Assembly (NCBI RefSeq): GCF_015277775.1 | Contig: NZ_CP063849.1 | Coordinates: 1,736,001-1,800,000, forward strand | Direction: 5' to 3' | Length of the DNA stretch: 64,000 bases | Source of the DNA: Paludibaculum fermentans | Lineage (GTDB): Bacteria; Acidobacteriota; Terriglobia; Bryobacterales; Bryobacteraceae | Shown here: positions 1 to 10,097 of the stretch, in pieces | How the letters are laid out: every line of letters begins with the position of its first letter | Position numbering within the stretch: position 1 is the first letter of the stretch | The notes under the pieces: model-generated | The model's input: the letters and a program-made list of their open reading frames with translations, nothing else | What the model was told of the DNA's origin: nothing | Databases searched by the model: none | Made by a program: the position numbers and the translations under genes

Positions 1-328
1 GAAACAGAATGTCGCCCGGAGTAGAGACGGCGTGGCGGGTACCGGAGCGAATCTCCCGGAACGGATGAAGTTCGGCGGGACGAGGCGCCCCAAAGAGCTT
101 GTCCCAGGCATCGGAGCCGAATCCGGCGATGCAGGTCAGGCCCGCTTCTATGTCGCGAAACTCCACTGCGCGAATCAGCCCGGAGAGGTCCGCGCAGAAG
201 GCGCGCAAGTCCGTATAGGCGGCCTCGTCCTGGCGGATGCACACCACCAGGAAAATCGCCGCCCGCGTCAGCGGACCCACCACAGGCTGTGGGAGAACGA
301 CCTCGTTCAGTTCGCTGGGAGTGTCCAT
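1..328 (-). CDS. Dyp-type heme peroxidase, N-terminal part (runs off the window)
   Basis: Reading the minus strand from ATG at 328 gives 109 residues without a stop up to the window edge. Residues 86-109 hold the motif ELHPF and then HAVSTPGDILF, a stretch typical of the N-terminal half of dye-decolorizing (Dyp-type) peroxidases, just before the GXXDG region, which lies outside the window. These enzymes use heme and hydrogen peroxide to oxidise dyes and phenolic compounds, in the cytoplasm, in encapsulins or exported. No signal peptide is visible at this start (MDTPSELNEV). The gene is divergent from the HAD gene, with about 290 bp between them. Family call is from motif recognition; heme ligand not visible. 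Confidence 0.8.
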   Translation of the reverse strand, partial: MDTPSELNEVVLPQPVVGPLTRAAIFLVVCIRQDEAAYTDLRAFCADLSGLIRAVEFRDIEAGLTCIAGFGSDAWDKLFGAPRPAELHPFREIRSGTRHAVSTPGDILF

Positions 329-620
329 AAGTGCAATTTCGATCTGCCCGGTCTTTCGTCGTATTATCGCATTTTCATGATGGGCAATCTCCGCGTTGGC
401 ACTCACCCGGACGAACGTTTCGCACCTGGAAGGCGGCCCCACAGCAGGATCCGGGGAGGAAGAGGAGTTGGGCCGGCGACCTCTGTCCGCGATCGGAGAA
501 ACCGGCCAGGCGATTCGGCCCTCCATGTCGATGCCTCCAGCCCTGGACACAGCCGTCGCCCGATGCTGCCTGCACTGGAGAACTCGGCCTCGCATTCGTC
601 CGCGGGACCGCCGCCCGGCT
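329..620. other. Intergenic region between divergent genes, no gene seen
   Basis: About 290 bp separate the peroxidase start from the HAD start. Several frames are open here because of high GC, but their translations are rich in Arg, Pro and Gly and show no domain. Both flanking promoters should lie in it. I see no clear terminator, tRNA or repeat. Confidence 0.5.
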
Positions 621-1316
621 ATGCTATCATGCCCGCAAGTGTTCGAGAATCTACACGTTGCCCCGGGTCTCGCATTCCTTTTCGATATGGACGGCGTGAT
701 CGTTGAATCCACTGTGCTGCACACGCGCGCCTGGGAACTCTATCTTTCCAGGCTCGGCATCGATTCCAAAGGAATCATGGCGCGCATGTTGGGGAAGCGG
801 AACGACCAGATTGTCCATGACATCTTCGGACCGGATCTGCCGGAGCACGAAGTTTTCCGCCATGGCGCGGACAAAGAACGGCTCTACCGAGAGATGATGG
901 CGCCCGTGCTGCAGTCGCAGTTGGTGCCCGGCGTGGTGGAATTCGCCCGCGCCGCGCACGCCCTGGGCGTGCCCTGCGCCGTGGCCACCAATGCCGAGCC
1001 CTTGAACGTCGAATTCGTTCTGGAAGGCGCGGGCTTGGCCGGATGCTTCCAAACGATCGTCGACGGATACCAGGTGGCCCGGCCAAAACCGGACCCCGAA
1101 GTATATCTGACGGCTGCGGGCCGGCTGGGCGTGAACCCGGCCAATTGTGTAGTGTTTGAGGATTCGCCAGGCGGCATGCAGGCGGCACAAGCCGCTGGAG
1201 CCCACCTGGTGGGCCTGCTGACGACGCTGACGGAAGCGCCGCTGGCCGGCCTGGCTGTACCCGATTTTCTAGATGAGCGGTTGTTGCCATGGATTTCAGC
1301 TCTGGAGCCTCGTTAG
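621..1316 (+). CDS. HAD-superfamily hydrolase (beta-phosphoglucomutase/phosphonatase-like)
   Basis: A 231-residue protein. FDMDGVIVES near residue 18 is HAD motif I (nucleophile Asp and acid/base Asp), VATNAEP is the motif II Thr/Ser region, a Lys in ARPKPDPEVY is motif III, and VFEDSPGGMQAA is motif IV, all in the usual order and spacing with an alpha-helical cap after motif I. This is the beta-phosphoglucomutase/phosphatase branch; the substrate cannot be told from sequence and is likely a small sugar phosphate. The frame is open back to 396, but the upstream translation is low-complexity, so ATG 621 is chosen. The last 28 bp overlap the next gene, suggesting translational coupling. Confidence 0.8.
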   Translation: MLSCPQVFENLHVAPGLAFLFDMDGVIVESTVLHTRAWELYLSRLGIDSKGIMARMLGKRNDQIVHDIFGPDLPEHEVFRHGADKERLYREMMAPVLQSQLVPGVVEFARAAHALGVPCAVATNAEPLNVEFVLEGAGLAGCFQTIVDGYQVARPKPDPEVYLTAAGRLGVNPANCVVFEDSPGGMQAAQAAGAHLVGLLTTLTEAPLAGLAVPDFLDERLLPWISALEPR

Positions 1317-2791
1317 ACCGGACGACCGTCGGCACCGCGGTGGTGTCCATGCTGCTGGCGTCACTGGTATGGTGGCGGCGGCTGGGCCGGCTGACGAAAC
1401 AGCGCCGCACCGTCGGACAAATCTACGCCTTGAGTGAGGAGGCCTTCCGCGCCCGCTCCGCAGCCGAGATCCTCAGCCAACTGGCGGGCAAACTGCGCGA
1501 ATCCGCCGGACTGGAAGCCGTCACCATCTTCGTCGCCGAATCGGGCAGCGAGCAACTGGAAGTGGTTGCAGGCAAAGCAGTAGATGCGAAGGCAGCACAG
1601 CGCTGCCACGATTCCGCGGAAGCGGTCCTGACCCCGAACTCCTTGAGCCTCCCGATGCTGTCGCAGGGCGCCGGCAGCGGCGTGCTGCAGTGTACTGCCC
1701 ACCAGGGCGTACATCCGCCGGCCGATGAGATGGCCGCCCTCCGGCATCTGGCCAATCAGGTGGGGATCGCCCTGCAACTGCTGGAGCAGCGTCAGTTGCG
1801 AGACCAACTGCTGCGCAGCGAGAAACTGGGCGCGGTGGGTCAGTTGATCTCCAGCATCGCCACCGAGTTGCAGCCTCCCCTGCAGCGCATCTCGGCTGCA
1901 GCCCGCGGCCCGGCGCTATCCGAGGTGGCGGGCGATGCAAACCAGGCGCTGGACACCCTGGAGCGGCTGATCTCCTTCGGACGTCCGGATCAGGCGCGCG
2001 TACGCCCCGTCGAACTAAACGAACTAGTCCGGAATCTGGCGGCTTTCCGCGCCCAGCCGTGGCGCCTGCAACTCGTGGCAGCCGACGTCAACCTGGCGCC
2101 TGGCGAACTGACGGTGCTGGGTTCCAGTGGTCAACTGGAGCAGGCCGTCTTGAGTGTGCTGGTGCATGCCGAACAGTCTCTCCAGCACGCGAGCACCAAA
2201 AACATCATCGTCACGACCACCCAGGTGGAGAGCCAGGCTGTTCTCTCGGTGGAGTTCTCGGCGGCCTCCAGCGCCTGGAATGAAGACACCGAGTCAGGAG
2301 CCTGGAGCCTCGGCGTAGCGCGCGGCATCATCGAAAGTCACGGCGGCGAACTGCGCCGGGATCCGGCATCAGATGGAACCCGGTTCGAGATTGAACTGCC
2401 ATTGACGGAATCGGCCGCACGCCCCTCGGCGCGCCGCGTCCGGCAGCAGTCCAAGCCCTTGACCCTGCTGCTGGTTCATCCGGACACCAACGTGCTGCGG
2501 CCCGTGGTGGAGGCGCTGGGCAGGCTGGAGCATCGCGCCATCCCGGTGCTGACCGCGGCCGAGGCCCTGGAATACGCCTCACGCCTGAAATTCGACGCCG
2601 TCCTGGCCGCGGCGCAGCTACCAGACCTGGCCTGGAGCGAATTCGCCGAAAAGGCCCGTGCGCACGCCGCGCATGTGGGTTTGATCGCCACTGCGTCCGA
2701 CACCGCGCAACCCGGAGCCCTGACGCTGCACCTGCCGGTGGACGAACTCGAACTGGAGCGAATTTTGACCGGTCTTGACGAAACCGCGTGA
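1289..2791 (+). CDS. Degenerate membrane-anchored GAF-histidine kinase-receiver protein (predicted pseudokinase)
   Basis: A 500-residue protein: one membrane segment (about residues 14-29), a GAF-like sensor region (45-165), a dimerisation-type helix with a kinase H-box (181-205), an ATPase-like domain (about 240-372) and a receiver-like domain (390-500). The H-box reads ISSIATELQPPL, where the phospho-accepting His is Thr192. The N-box (VLSVLVHAEQSL, 287-298) lacks the normal Asn, and no DxG box is evident. In the receiver fold, the acidic pair is His397-Pro398, the phospho-Asp position is Ala441 and the conserved Lys is Leu482. It therefore keeps the architecture but probably cannot transfer phosphate. 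A binding or scaffold role is an inference. It overlaps the HAD gene by 28 bp. Confidence 0.8.
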   Translation: MDFSSGASLDRTTVGTAVVSMLLASLVWWRRLGRLTKQRRTVGQIYALSEEAFRARSAAEILSQLAGKLRESAGLEAVTIFVAESGSEQLEVVAGKAVDAKAAQRCHDSAEAVLTPNSLSLPMLSQGAGSGVLQCTAHQGVHPPADEMAALRHLANQVGIALQLLEQRQLRDQLLRSEKLGAVGQLISSIATELQPPLQRISAAARGPALSEVAGDANQALDTLERLISFGRPDQARVRPVELNELVRNLAAFRAQPWRLQLVAADVNLAPGELTVLGSSGQLEQAVLSVLVHAEQSLQHASTKNIIVTTTQVESQAVLSVEFSAASSAWNEDTESGAWSLGVARGIIESHGGELRRDPASDGTRFEIELPLTESAARPSARRVRQQSKPLTLLLVHPDTNVLRPVVEALGRLEHRAIPVLTAAEALEYASRLKFDAVLAAAQLPDLAWSEFAEKARAHAAHVGLIATASDTAQPGALTLHLPVDELELERILTGLDETA

Positions 2792-2830
2792 CGGACACGT
2801 CCATCTGTAGTCAGTGAGACAATACAGCTT

Positions 2831-3328
2831 ATGCGTATCCAGGTTTTGCGTCTTGCCGCGGCCGTCGTGATACTGGCCGGCGTGGCTTTGGCCCAGAAGA
2901 AGTACACGGGGCCCAGGCCGCCCAAGCCGGACGTGCCCTATATCGTCCATGCCGGAAAGCTGGTGGAGACGGAATCGAACACGGCCACCGAGTCGCAGGG
3001 CAAGGACGGCGCCATCTACACGGTGCCGGGCACAACTTCATCCGCGAAGACGCCGATGCCCGAGCCCATCATGATCTTCCAGTCCGACAAGATCAATCCG
3101 GACCGCCTCAGCCTGTACAAGATGGAAGTGAAGGGCGGCAGCCGTTCGCTGGTGATCCCACCGGCGGGCAAACGCGGCAAGAAGGACGCCGTGCGCCCGC
3201 TCTTCCTGATGGTGACGCCGCTGGCGCCCTCCCTGTTCAAGGTGGAAGTGAATGAGGTGATCGGGGACGGCGAATACTGCCTGTCCCCGGAAGGTTCCAA
3301 TCAGGTCTTCTGTTTCACGACCTACTAA
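2831..3328 (+). CDS. Secreted protein of unknown function
   Basis: A 165-residue protein starting at ATG 2831, with a clear signal peptide (MRIQVLRLAAAVVILAGVALA, cleavage after about residue 21). The mature part begins with Lys/Pro-rich sequence and has no cysteine-rich lipobox. The C-terminal half contains alternating hydrophobic strands (SLFKVEVNEVIGDGEYCLSP), which suggests a small beta-rich domain. I do not recognise the family. It lies 39 bp after the degenerate kinase gene and may share its transcript. Its stop codon overlaps the stop of the convergent isomerase gene by 4 bp. Confidence 0.65.
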   Translation: MRIQVLRLAAAVVILAGVALAQKKYTGPRPPKPDVPYIVHAGKLVETESNTATESQGKDGAIYTVPGTTSSAKTPMPEPIMIFQSDKINPDRLSLYKMEVKGGSRSLVIPPAGKRGKKDAVRPLFLMVTPLAPSLFKVEVNEVIGDGEYCLSPEGSNQVFCFTTY

Positions 3329-4173
3329 GCGAGAGCCGCGCGGCAGAAGTCCGCGCATTTCTTCACCTCGGCGACCGTATCGGGCGCCTTGTACTCATAC
3401 TCGATCATGGGCGGATTGTCATAGCCCTTCGTCTTCAATAGCTGCAGCACCTGGCGGATCGGCGTATCCCCTTGGCCGAACGGCATGTTGTCGCCCTGAT
3501 TCTTCTTGCGGTCCTTGATGTGCAGCGTCAGGATGCGGTCGTGGTGCTTGTCCAGATACTCCACCGGATCAAAGTTGGCGGCGCAGAAGTGGCCGATGTC
3601 GAGATTGATGCGGATGTACTCGCTCGTTCCGGCCATCGCATCGGCGAAGTTCTGCGGCGTGGCGAACTCATTGGGGGCGATGCGCGAGTGATTGTGCATA
3701 CCCACCATGATCTTGGCCTTCTTGGCGAAGGGGTCGATGCGCTTGGCCGTGGTCACGTTCGAGGACGCGGTAATCCACTCTACGCCGAGCGCCTTGGCAA
3801 TCTCGAAGCCGCGGGCAATTTCCGGATCGGTGAAGTCCTCCCGGAAGCTGTAGTTATACGCGACCAGCGTGAGCCCGCCCGCGCGAATCTTGGCGGCAGC
3901 GTCCTCGAAGTGCTTGAAGGGCGTTTCGAGCCGCCATTTGCGGATCTCGTCGCGGCTCACCGGCTTCTCCCGAGTTCCGGTGGGCTCGATATGGCCGGAG
4001 AAAAGCTCGACGTATTTCAGGCCCGTCGCCTGGTAGCCGGCGATGGCGCCCGCGAGATCGCGGTCGCGGAAGCTGTAGCTCTGCGCGCCGAGGCGCACTT
4101 CATTGGTCCTGGCCAGGGCGGCTGCGGGCAGCGCGGCCAAAGCTGTCTTTAGGAAGTCTCTGCGATGATTCAT
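3325..4173 (-). CDS. Tat-exported sugar phosphate isomerase/epimerase-like TIM-barrel protein
   Basis: A 282-residue protein starting at MNHRRDFLKTALAALPAAAL, a twin-arginine signal; this fixes the start at 4173 although the frame is open further upstream. The mature part is an AP-endonuclease-2-like (xylose isomerase-like) TIM barrel, with likely metal ligands in VGMHNHS, INLDIGHFCAAN, LHIKDRKK and PPMIEYEY. Such proteins are very numerous in Bryobacterales/Planctomycetes and act on sugars or sugar acids outside the cytoplasm; the exact substrate is unknown. Its start is only 11 bp from the divergent GTG of the membrane protein, so the two share a promoter region. The 3' end overlaps the convergent secreted-protein gene by 4 bp. 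Confidence 0.82.
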   Translation of the reverse strand: MNHRRDFLKTALAALPAAALARTNEVRLGAQSYSFRDRDLAGAIAGYQATGLKYVELFSGHIEPTGTREKPVSRDEIRKWRLETPFKHFEDAAAKIRAGGLTLVAYNYSFREDFTDPEIARGFEIAKALGVEWITASSNVTTAKRIDPFAKKAKIMVGMHNHSRIAPNEFATPQNFADAMAGTSEYIRINLDIGHFCAANFDPVEYLDKHHDRILTLHIKDRKKNQGDNMPFGQGDTPIRQVLQLLKTKGYDNPPMIEYEYKAPDTVAEVKKCADFCRAALA

Positions 4174-4184
4174 ACTGAGTCCCA

Positions 4185-6347
4185 GTGGTTGCGAATATCC
4201 TATCATTTGTGACCTGGATTCTTGCAGGGGCAGTACTGGTGACGGCGGGTGCGCTGGGCGCGGGCAGAGCCGCGTGGCGGTGGCGCGAGCCGCACTGGGC
4301 TTACGCATTGGCCTGCGGGGCTCCGTTGCTCAGCCTGGGGGTTTTCCTCCTGCTCCTCTTCGGCCTGGCCTCCAAAGCCGCGCTGATCGCACTGTGCCTG
4401 GGCGGGGCCGCCCTGGGGACACCCGGATGGCGCAGGATCCCGCACTGGACCCGGCCCCCCTGGATCACACTGGTCTTCGCGCCGTTCGTGGTCCTCTATG
4501 CCGTAAACGCACTAGCTCCGCCGGTCCAGCCGGATGCGGTGACTTACCACCTGGGGCTGGTGGCGGAGTGGTTGCGGCTGCACGGCTTCGCGGCGCGCAT
4601 TGGGTTCTACGAGATGCTGCCCCTTGGCCTGGAGACGCTGTTCGCGCCGGCGGTGGCAGTCGGCGGATACTCGTCCGCCAGTGTCTTCCACTTCTTCCTG
4701 CTATGCGCCACCGTTCCCCTGCTCTGGCGGATCGGCACGCAACTGGGCCTGCAGCGCGAGACCGCGGCCGGAGCCTCCGCGCTCTACGCGCTTTCGCCCA
4801 TCGTCGGCATGAGCGGTACGGCCGCCTACAACGACGCCGCCGGAGTCTTCTTCACCGTGGCAGTCTTTGCTCTGCTCCTCGAAGACTGGCGCGAACCGGG
4901 CACCCACTGGTTGGCCTACGCCGGCCTGGCCGCCGGTTTCTGCTACGCGGTAAAGATCACGGGCCTGCATGTGGTGATCGTGGCGCTCGCCTGGATCCTC
5001 TGGAAACGCCGCTGGCGCGGCGCGGCCGTCTTCCTGACCGCGGCACTGGTCTCGATTCTGCCGTGGATGTTGCGCGATCTCCTGCTCACCGGCAATCCAG
5101 TCGCGCCTTTAGGGAACAACTGGTTCCCGAATGACGCGTTCCACGCGGCCACCGAGAATTCCCTCAGCTCCTATCTGCGCGACTATGGCGCCTCGTGGCG
5201 CCAACTGCCATGGTCCATCGCTGTGGACGGCGTGGCCCTGCAGGGCCTGATCGGGCCAATATTCCTCCTATTGCCGCTGGCCTTGTTCGCCTGGAAGAAA
5301 CCAGCAGGCCGGGCGGTGCTGGCCGCTGCGGCCGTACTCACGCTGCCCTGGACGCAGAACGTGGGGGCGCGGTTCATCATGCCTGCCCTGGCGTTCTATG
5401 CGCTGGCGCTGGCGATGGTGCTGCCGCGCCAGTTGCTTGCTGTGGTAGTGCTGTTGCACGCTTTCTCTGCCTGGCCGGCGGTGATGAATACCTACACCAA
5501 TCAGTGGGCCTGGCGGCTGAAAGGGCTGCCCTGGGAAGCAGCCTTCCGAGTGCAAAGCGAAGATTCCTACCTGACCGCCAATTTGTACGAATACAGCTTT
5601 CTGAAGAAGGCCGCGCAGCATCTGAAGCCGAACGAGCCGCTGCTGGATCTGTACGGGCTGCCGTATGCCTACCTGCCCACCGCTCCCCTGGGCCCGCTGC
5701 CTTCCGCCGCCTTCGACAACATCGCCGGCGCACTCGACCTCGCCGCGGGGCGACTGCCGGAGCAGTTGTACTCCATGCAGTGCGACTGGCCGCAGCAGTT
5801 CGTCCGGGCCGTGCGCATCCGCATGGAGAATCCCTTCCCTGCCGCGTGGAGCATCTCGGAAGCCGGCCTGCTCAGGGATGGCCGGGCCGTGAAGATCTCC
5901 AGGGATTGGTTCCTGCGCTCGTGGCCGGAACAGGGCGACGCCTGGCTGGCGGTGGATGGAAACCGGGCCTCCCGCTGGCAGTCGTGGTCAAGATCGAAAG
6001 CGGGCATGACCTGGGAACTGCGGTTCGACCGGCCCGTGCCGTTGGACGGGATGTGGGCCATGATGGCCAACGTGGATTCAAACCGAGTGGTGGCGATGTA
6101 CGTTCAGCGCATGGACCGGCAGTGGAAAAAGGTGTCGGACCGGGCAGTGATGCAGGCTCCGGCGAATCGGATGTACCGGCGCTCGGCTATCCTGTTCGCA
6201 AAGAACTCGGGCTACCGCTGGATTGCGGTCAGAATCGGACCCGGCGGCCGCGGGAGTGTGGGCGAGTCGTTTCTGGCTTCGCCCGACGTGTGGGGCGTCG
6301 AACTGGTCGATCGGGTGGAAAGCATCGGCCTCTTTCGTATCCGGTAG
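4185..6347 (+). CDS. Multi-pass GT-C glycosyltransferase-like membrane protein with C-terminal discoidin-like domain
   Basis: A 720-residue protein beginning at GTG 4185. Residues 1 to about 430 hold roughly ten hydrophobic segments; the first periplasmic loop has PPVQPDAVTYHLG, with an Asp placed as in GT-C/GT39-type transferases that use polyprenyl-phosphate sugars. After about residue 440 the protein is soluble, and around residues 584-700 it carries DAWLAVDGNRASRW followed by beta strands, resembling an F5/8 (discoidin) carbohydrate-binding fold. A role in cell-surface glycan or glycoprotein synthesis is inferred. GTG is the first in-frame start after the divergent isomerase gene; a later start cannot be excluded. 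Confidence 0.65.
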   Translation: MVANILSFVTWILAGAVLVTAGALGAGRAAWRWREPHWAYALACGAPLLSLGVFLLLLFGLASKAALIALCLGGAALGTPGWRRIPHWTRPPWITLVFAPFVVLYAVNALAPPVQPDAVTYHLGLVAEWLRLHGFAARIGFYEMLPLGLETLFAPAVAVGGYSSASVFHFFLLCATVPLLWRIGTQLGLQRETAAGASALYALSPIVGMSGTAAYNDAAGVFFTVAVFALLLEDWREPGTHWLAYAGLAAGFCYAVKITGLHVVIVALAWILWKRRWRGAAVFLTAALVSILPWMLRDLLLTGNPVAPLGNNWFPNDAFHAATENSLSSYLRDYGASWRQLPWSIAVDGVALQGLIGPIFLLLPLALFAWKKPAGRAVLAAAAVLTLPWTQNVGARFIMPALAFYALALAMVLPRQLLAVVVLLHAFSAWPAVMNTYTNQWAWRLKGLPWEAAFRVQSEDSYLTANLYEYSFLKKAAQHLKPNEPLLDLYGLPYAYLPTAPLGPLPSAAFDNIAGALDLAAGRLPEQLYSMQCDWPQQFVRAVRIRMENPFPAAWSISEAGLLRDGRAVKISRDWFLRSWPEQGDAWLAVDGNRASRWQSWSRSKAGMTWELRFDRPVPLDGMWAMMANVDSNRVVAMYVQRMDRQWKKVSDRAVMQAPANRMYRRSAILFAKNSGYRWIAVRIGPGGRGSVGESFLASPDVWGVELVDRVESIGLFRIR

Positions 6348-6355
6348 CGAAGCGG

Positions 6356-7336
6356 CTACACGCGGTCGAGTTTCAACGCGACGTCGTCGGCGATCTGCTT
6401 GCCGTGAAAGCGCCCGTTCTCGATGAAGATCTCGTTGGTGTGCATGCCCGCCACCAGCACACCCGCCAGGTAAACCCCGGCCCGCTCGCTCTCCAAGGTC
6501 TCGGGATTCAGATTCGGCCGCTGGCTCTCAGGGTCGAAGCGGATGCCGTGCCGCGCCAGGAAATCGGTGTCCGGGCGGTAGCCGGTCATCGCAAAGACAA
6601 AATCGTTCTTCAGGCGGACCGGCCCCTCGGGTGTCATCAGATTAACCGCATCCGGTTCGATGCTCGCCACCGAGGAATCGAAGTAGGCCTTCACTTCGCC
6701 GGCCTTGATGCGGTTCTCGATGTTGGGTTTGATCCAGTACTTGATGTTGCCGTGCAGCTCAGGATGGCGATGGACCATCGTGACGCGGGCGCCGGTCCAG
6801 AATAGCTCCAGCGCGGCAATCGCGGCCGAGTTCTTGCCGCCCACCACCAGCACATCGTGCGCGTAATACGGATGCGCTTCCTTGTAGTAGTGGATCACCT
6901 TGGGCAGGTCCTCGCCGGGCACGTTCAGGTAGTTCGGCCGGTCGTAATAACCCGTGGCAAGGATCACTTTGCGCGCCCGGTAGCTGAGCTTTCGGCCCTG
7001 CCGGTCTTCCGTATGGATCGAGAAATCGCCGTCTGACCCTTCAAAGCCAATGACACGCTCGTACTGGTGGATGTCGATGCCGTAATGGTCGGCCACGCGG
7101 CGGTAATACTTCAGAGCCTCGACGCGCACCGGCTTCTCCCCCACGCTGGTCATCGGGATGTTGCCGATCTCCAGCAGCTCCGGCGTGGTGAAGAACATCA
7201 TGTTCGTGGGGTAGTGGTAGAGCGAGTTGGTGAGGCAGCCCTTGTCGAACAGGACACACGACAATCCCCGCCGCTTCAGCTCGATCCCACAGGCGAGGCC
7301 GGTTGGCCCCGCACCCACTACGATGGTGTCCAGCAC
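6356..7336 (-). CDS. ypdA: YpdA-family FAD-dependent reductase (putative bacillithiol disulfide reductase)
   Basis: A 326-residue flavoprotein. The N-terminal dinucleotide site is VVGAGPTGLACGIELKRRG (about residues 6-24), the NADPH site is VLVVGGKNSAAIAALE (about 163-178), and the C-terminal FAD contact is AGVYLAGVLVAG. The thioredoxin-reductase CxxC is absent, as in YpdA/Bdr, which reduces oxidised bacillithiol with NADPH. The start is GTG 7336, which directly follows the alaS stop codon with no spacer, so its translation is probably coupled to alaS. The family call rests on motif order and length (about 325 residues); the presence of bacillithiol in this organism is an inference. Confidence 0.85.
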   Translation of the reverse strand: MLDTIVVGAGPTGLACGIELKRRGLSCVLFDKGCLTNSLYHYPTNMMFFTTPELLEIGNIPMTSVGEKPVRVEALKYYRRVADHYGIDIHQYERVIGFEGSDGDFSIHTEDRQGRKLSYRARKVILATGYYDRPNYLNVPGEDLPKVIHYYKEAHPYYAHDVLVVGGKNSAAIAALELFWTGARVTMVHRHPELHGNIKYWIKPNIENRIKAGEVKAYFDSSVASIEPDAVNLMTPEGPVRLKNDFVFAMTGYRPDTDFLARHGIRFDPESQRPNLNPETLESERAGVYLAGVLVAGMHTNEIFIENGRFHGKQIADDVALKLDRV

Positions 7337-9973
<2,637 letters not shown>

Positions 9974-9979
<6 letters not shown>

Positions 9980-9994
9980 AACATTATTGTGACA
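9974..9994. promoter_or_regulatory. Perfect palindrome across the alaS start codon (candidate operator or mRNA hairpin)
   Basis: TGTCACAA (9974-9981) and TTGTGACA (9987-9994) are exact inverted repeats around a 5-base centre. The GTG start codon of alaS (9977-9979) lies inside one arm. It could be a repressor site or, in mRNA, an 8-bp hairpin that hides the start codon. No protein partner is known from this sequence. Confidence 0.55.
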
Positions 9995-10041
9995 CAGCGA
10001 CCCGCGCGGGCTGACCAGTGGAGGGTGGATTGCGGAGAGGA

Positions 10042-10073
10042 AAAGGGCCCGCGCCACGGGGACACGGGCCTTT
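10042..10073 (-). terminator. Intrinsic terminator-like hairpin after the fucosidase gene
   Basis: AAAGGGCCCG (10042-10051) pairs with CGGGCCTTT (10065-10073) apart from one bulged G. On the minus strand the hairpin is followed by CCCTTTTCC. It lies between the fucosidase stop and alaS, so it should end the fucosidase transcript. Confidence 0.6.
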
Positions 10074-10097
10074 GACGGTATGTACTAATTCGTCCAG

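Noticed and set aside
396-620. Longer N-terminus for the HAD protein
   Set aside because: The upstream 75 codons are low-complexity and not typical of the family; motif I lies about 18 residues after ATG 621, as normal.
32-706. Open frames on plus across 32-706 and 331-699
   Set aside because: They are antisense or out of frame to the Dyp peroxidase and HAD genes, are rich in Arg/Pro/Gly and show no domain.
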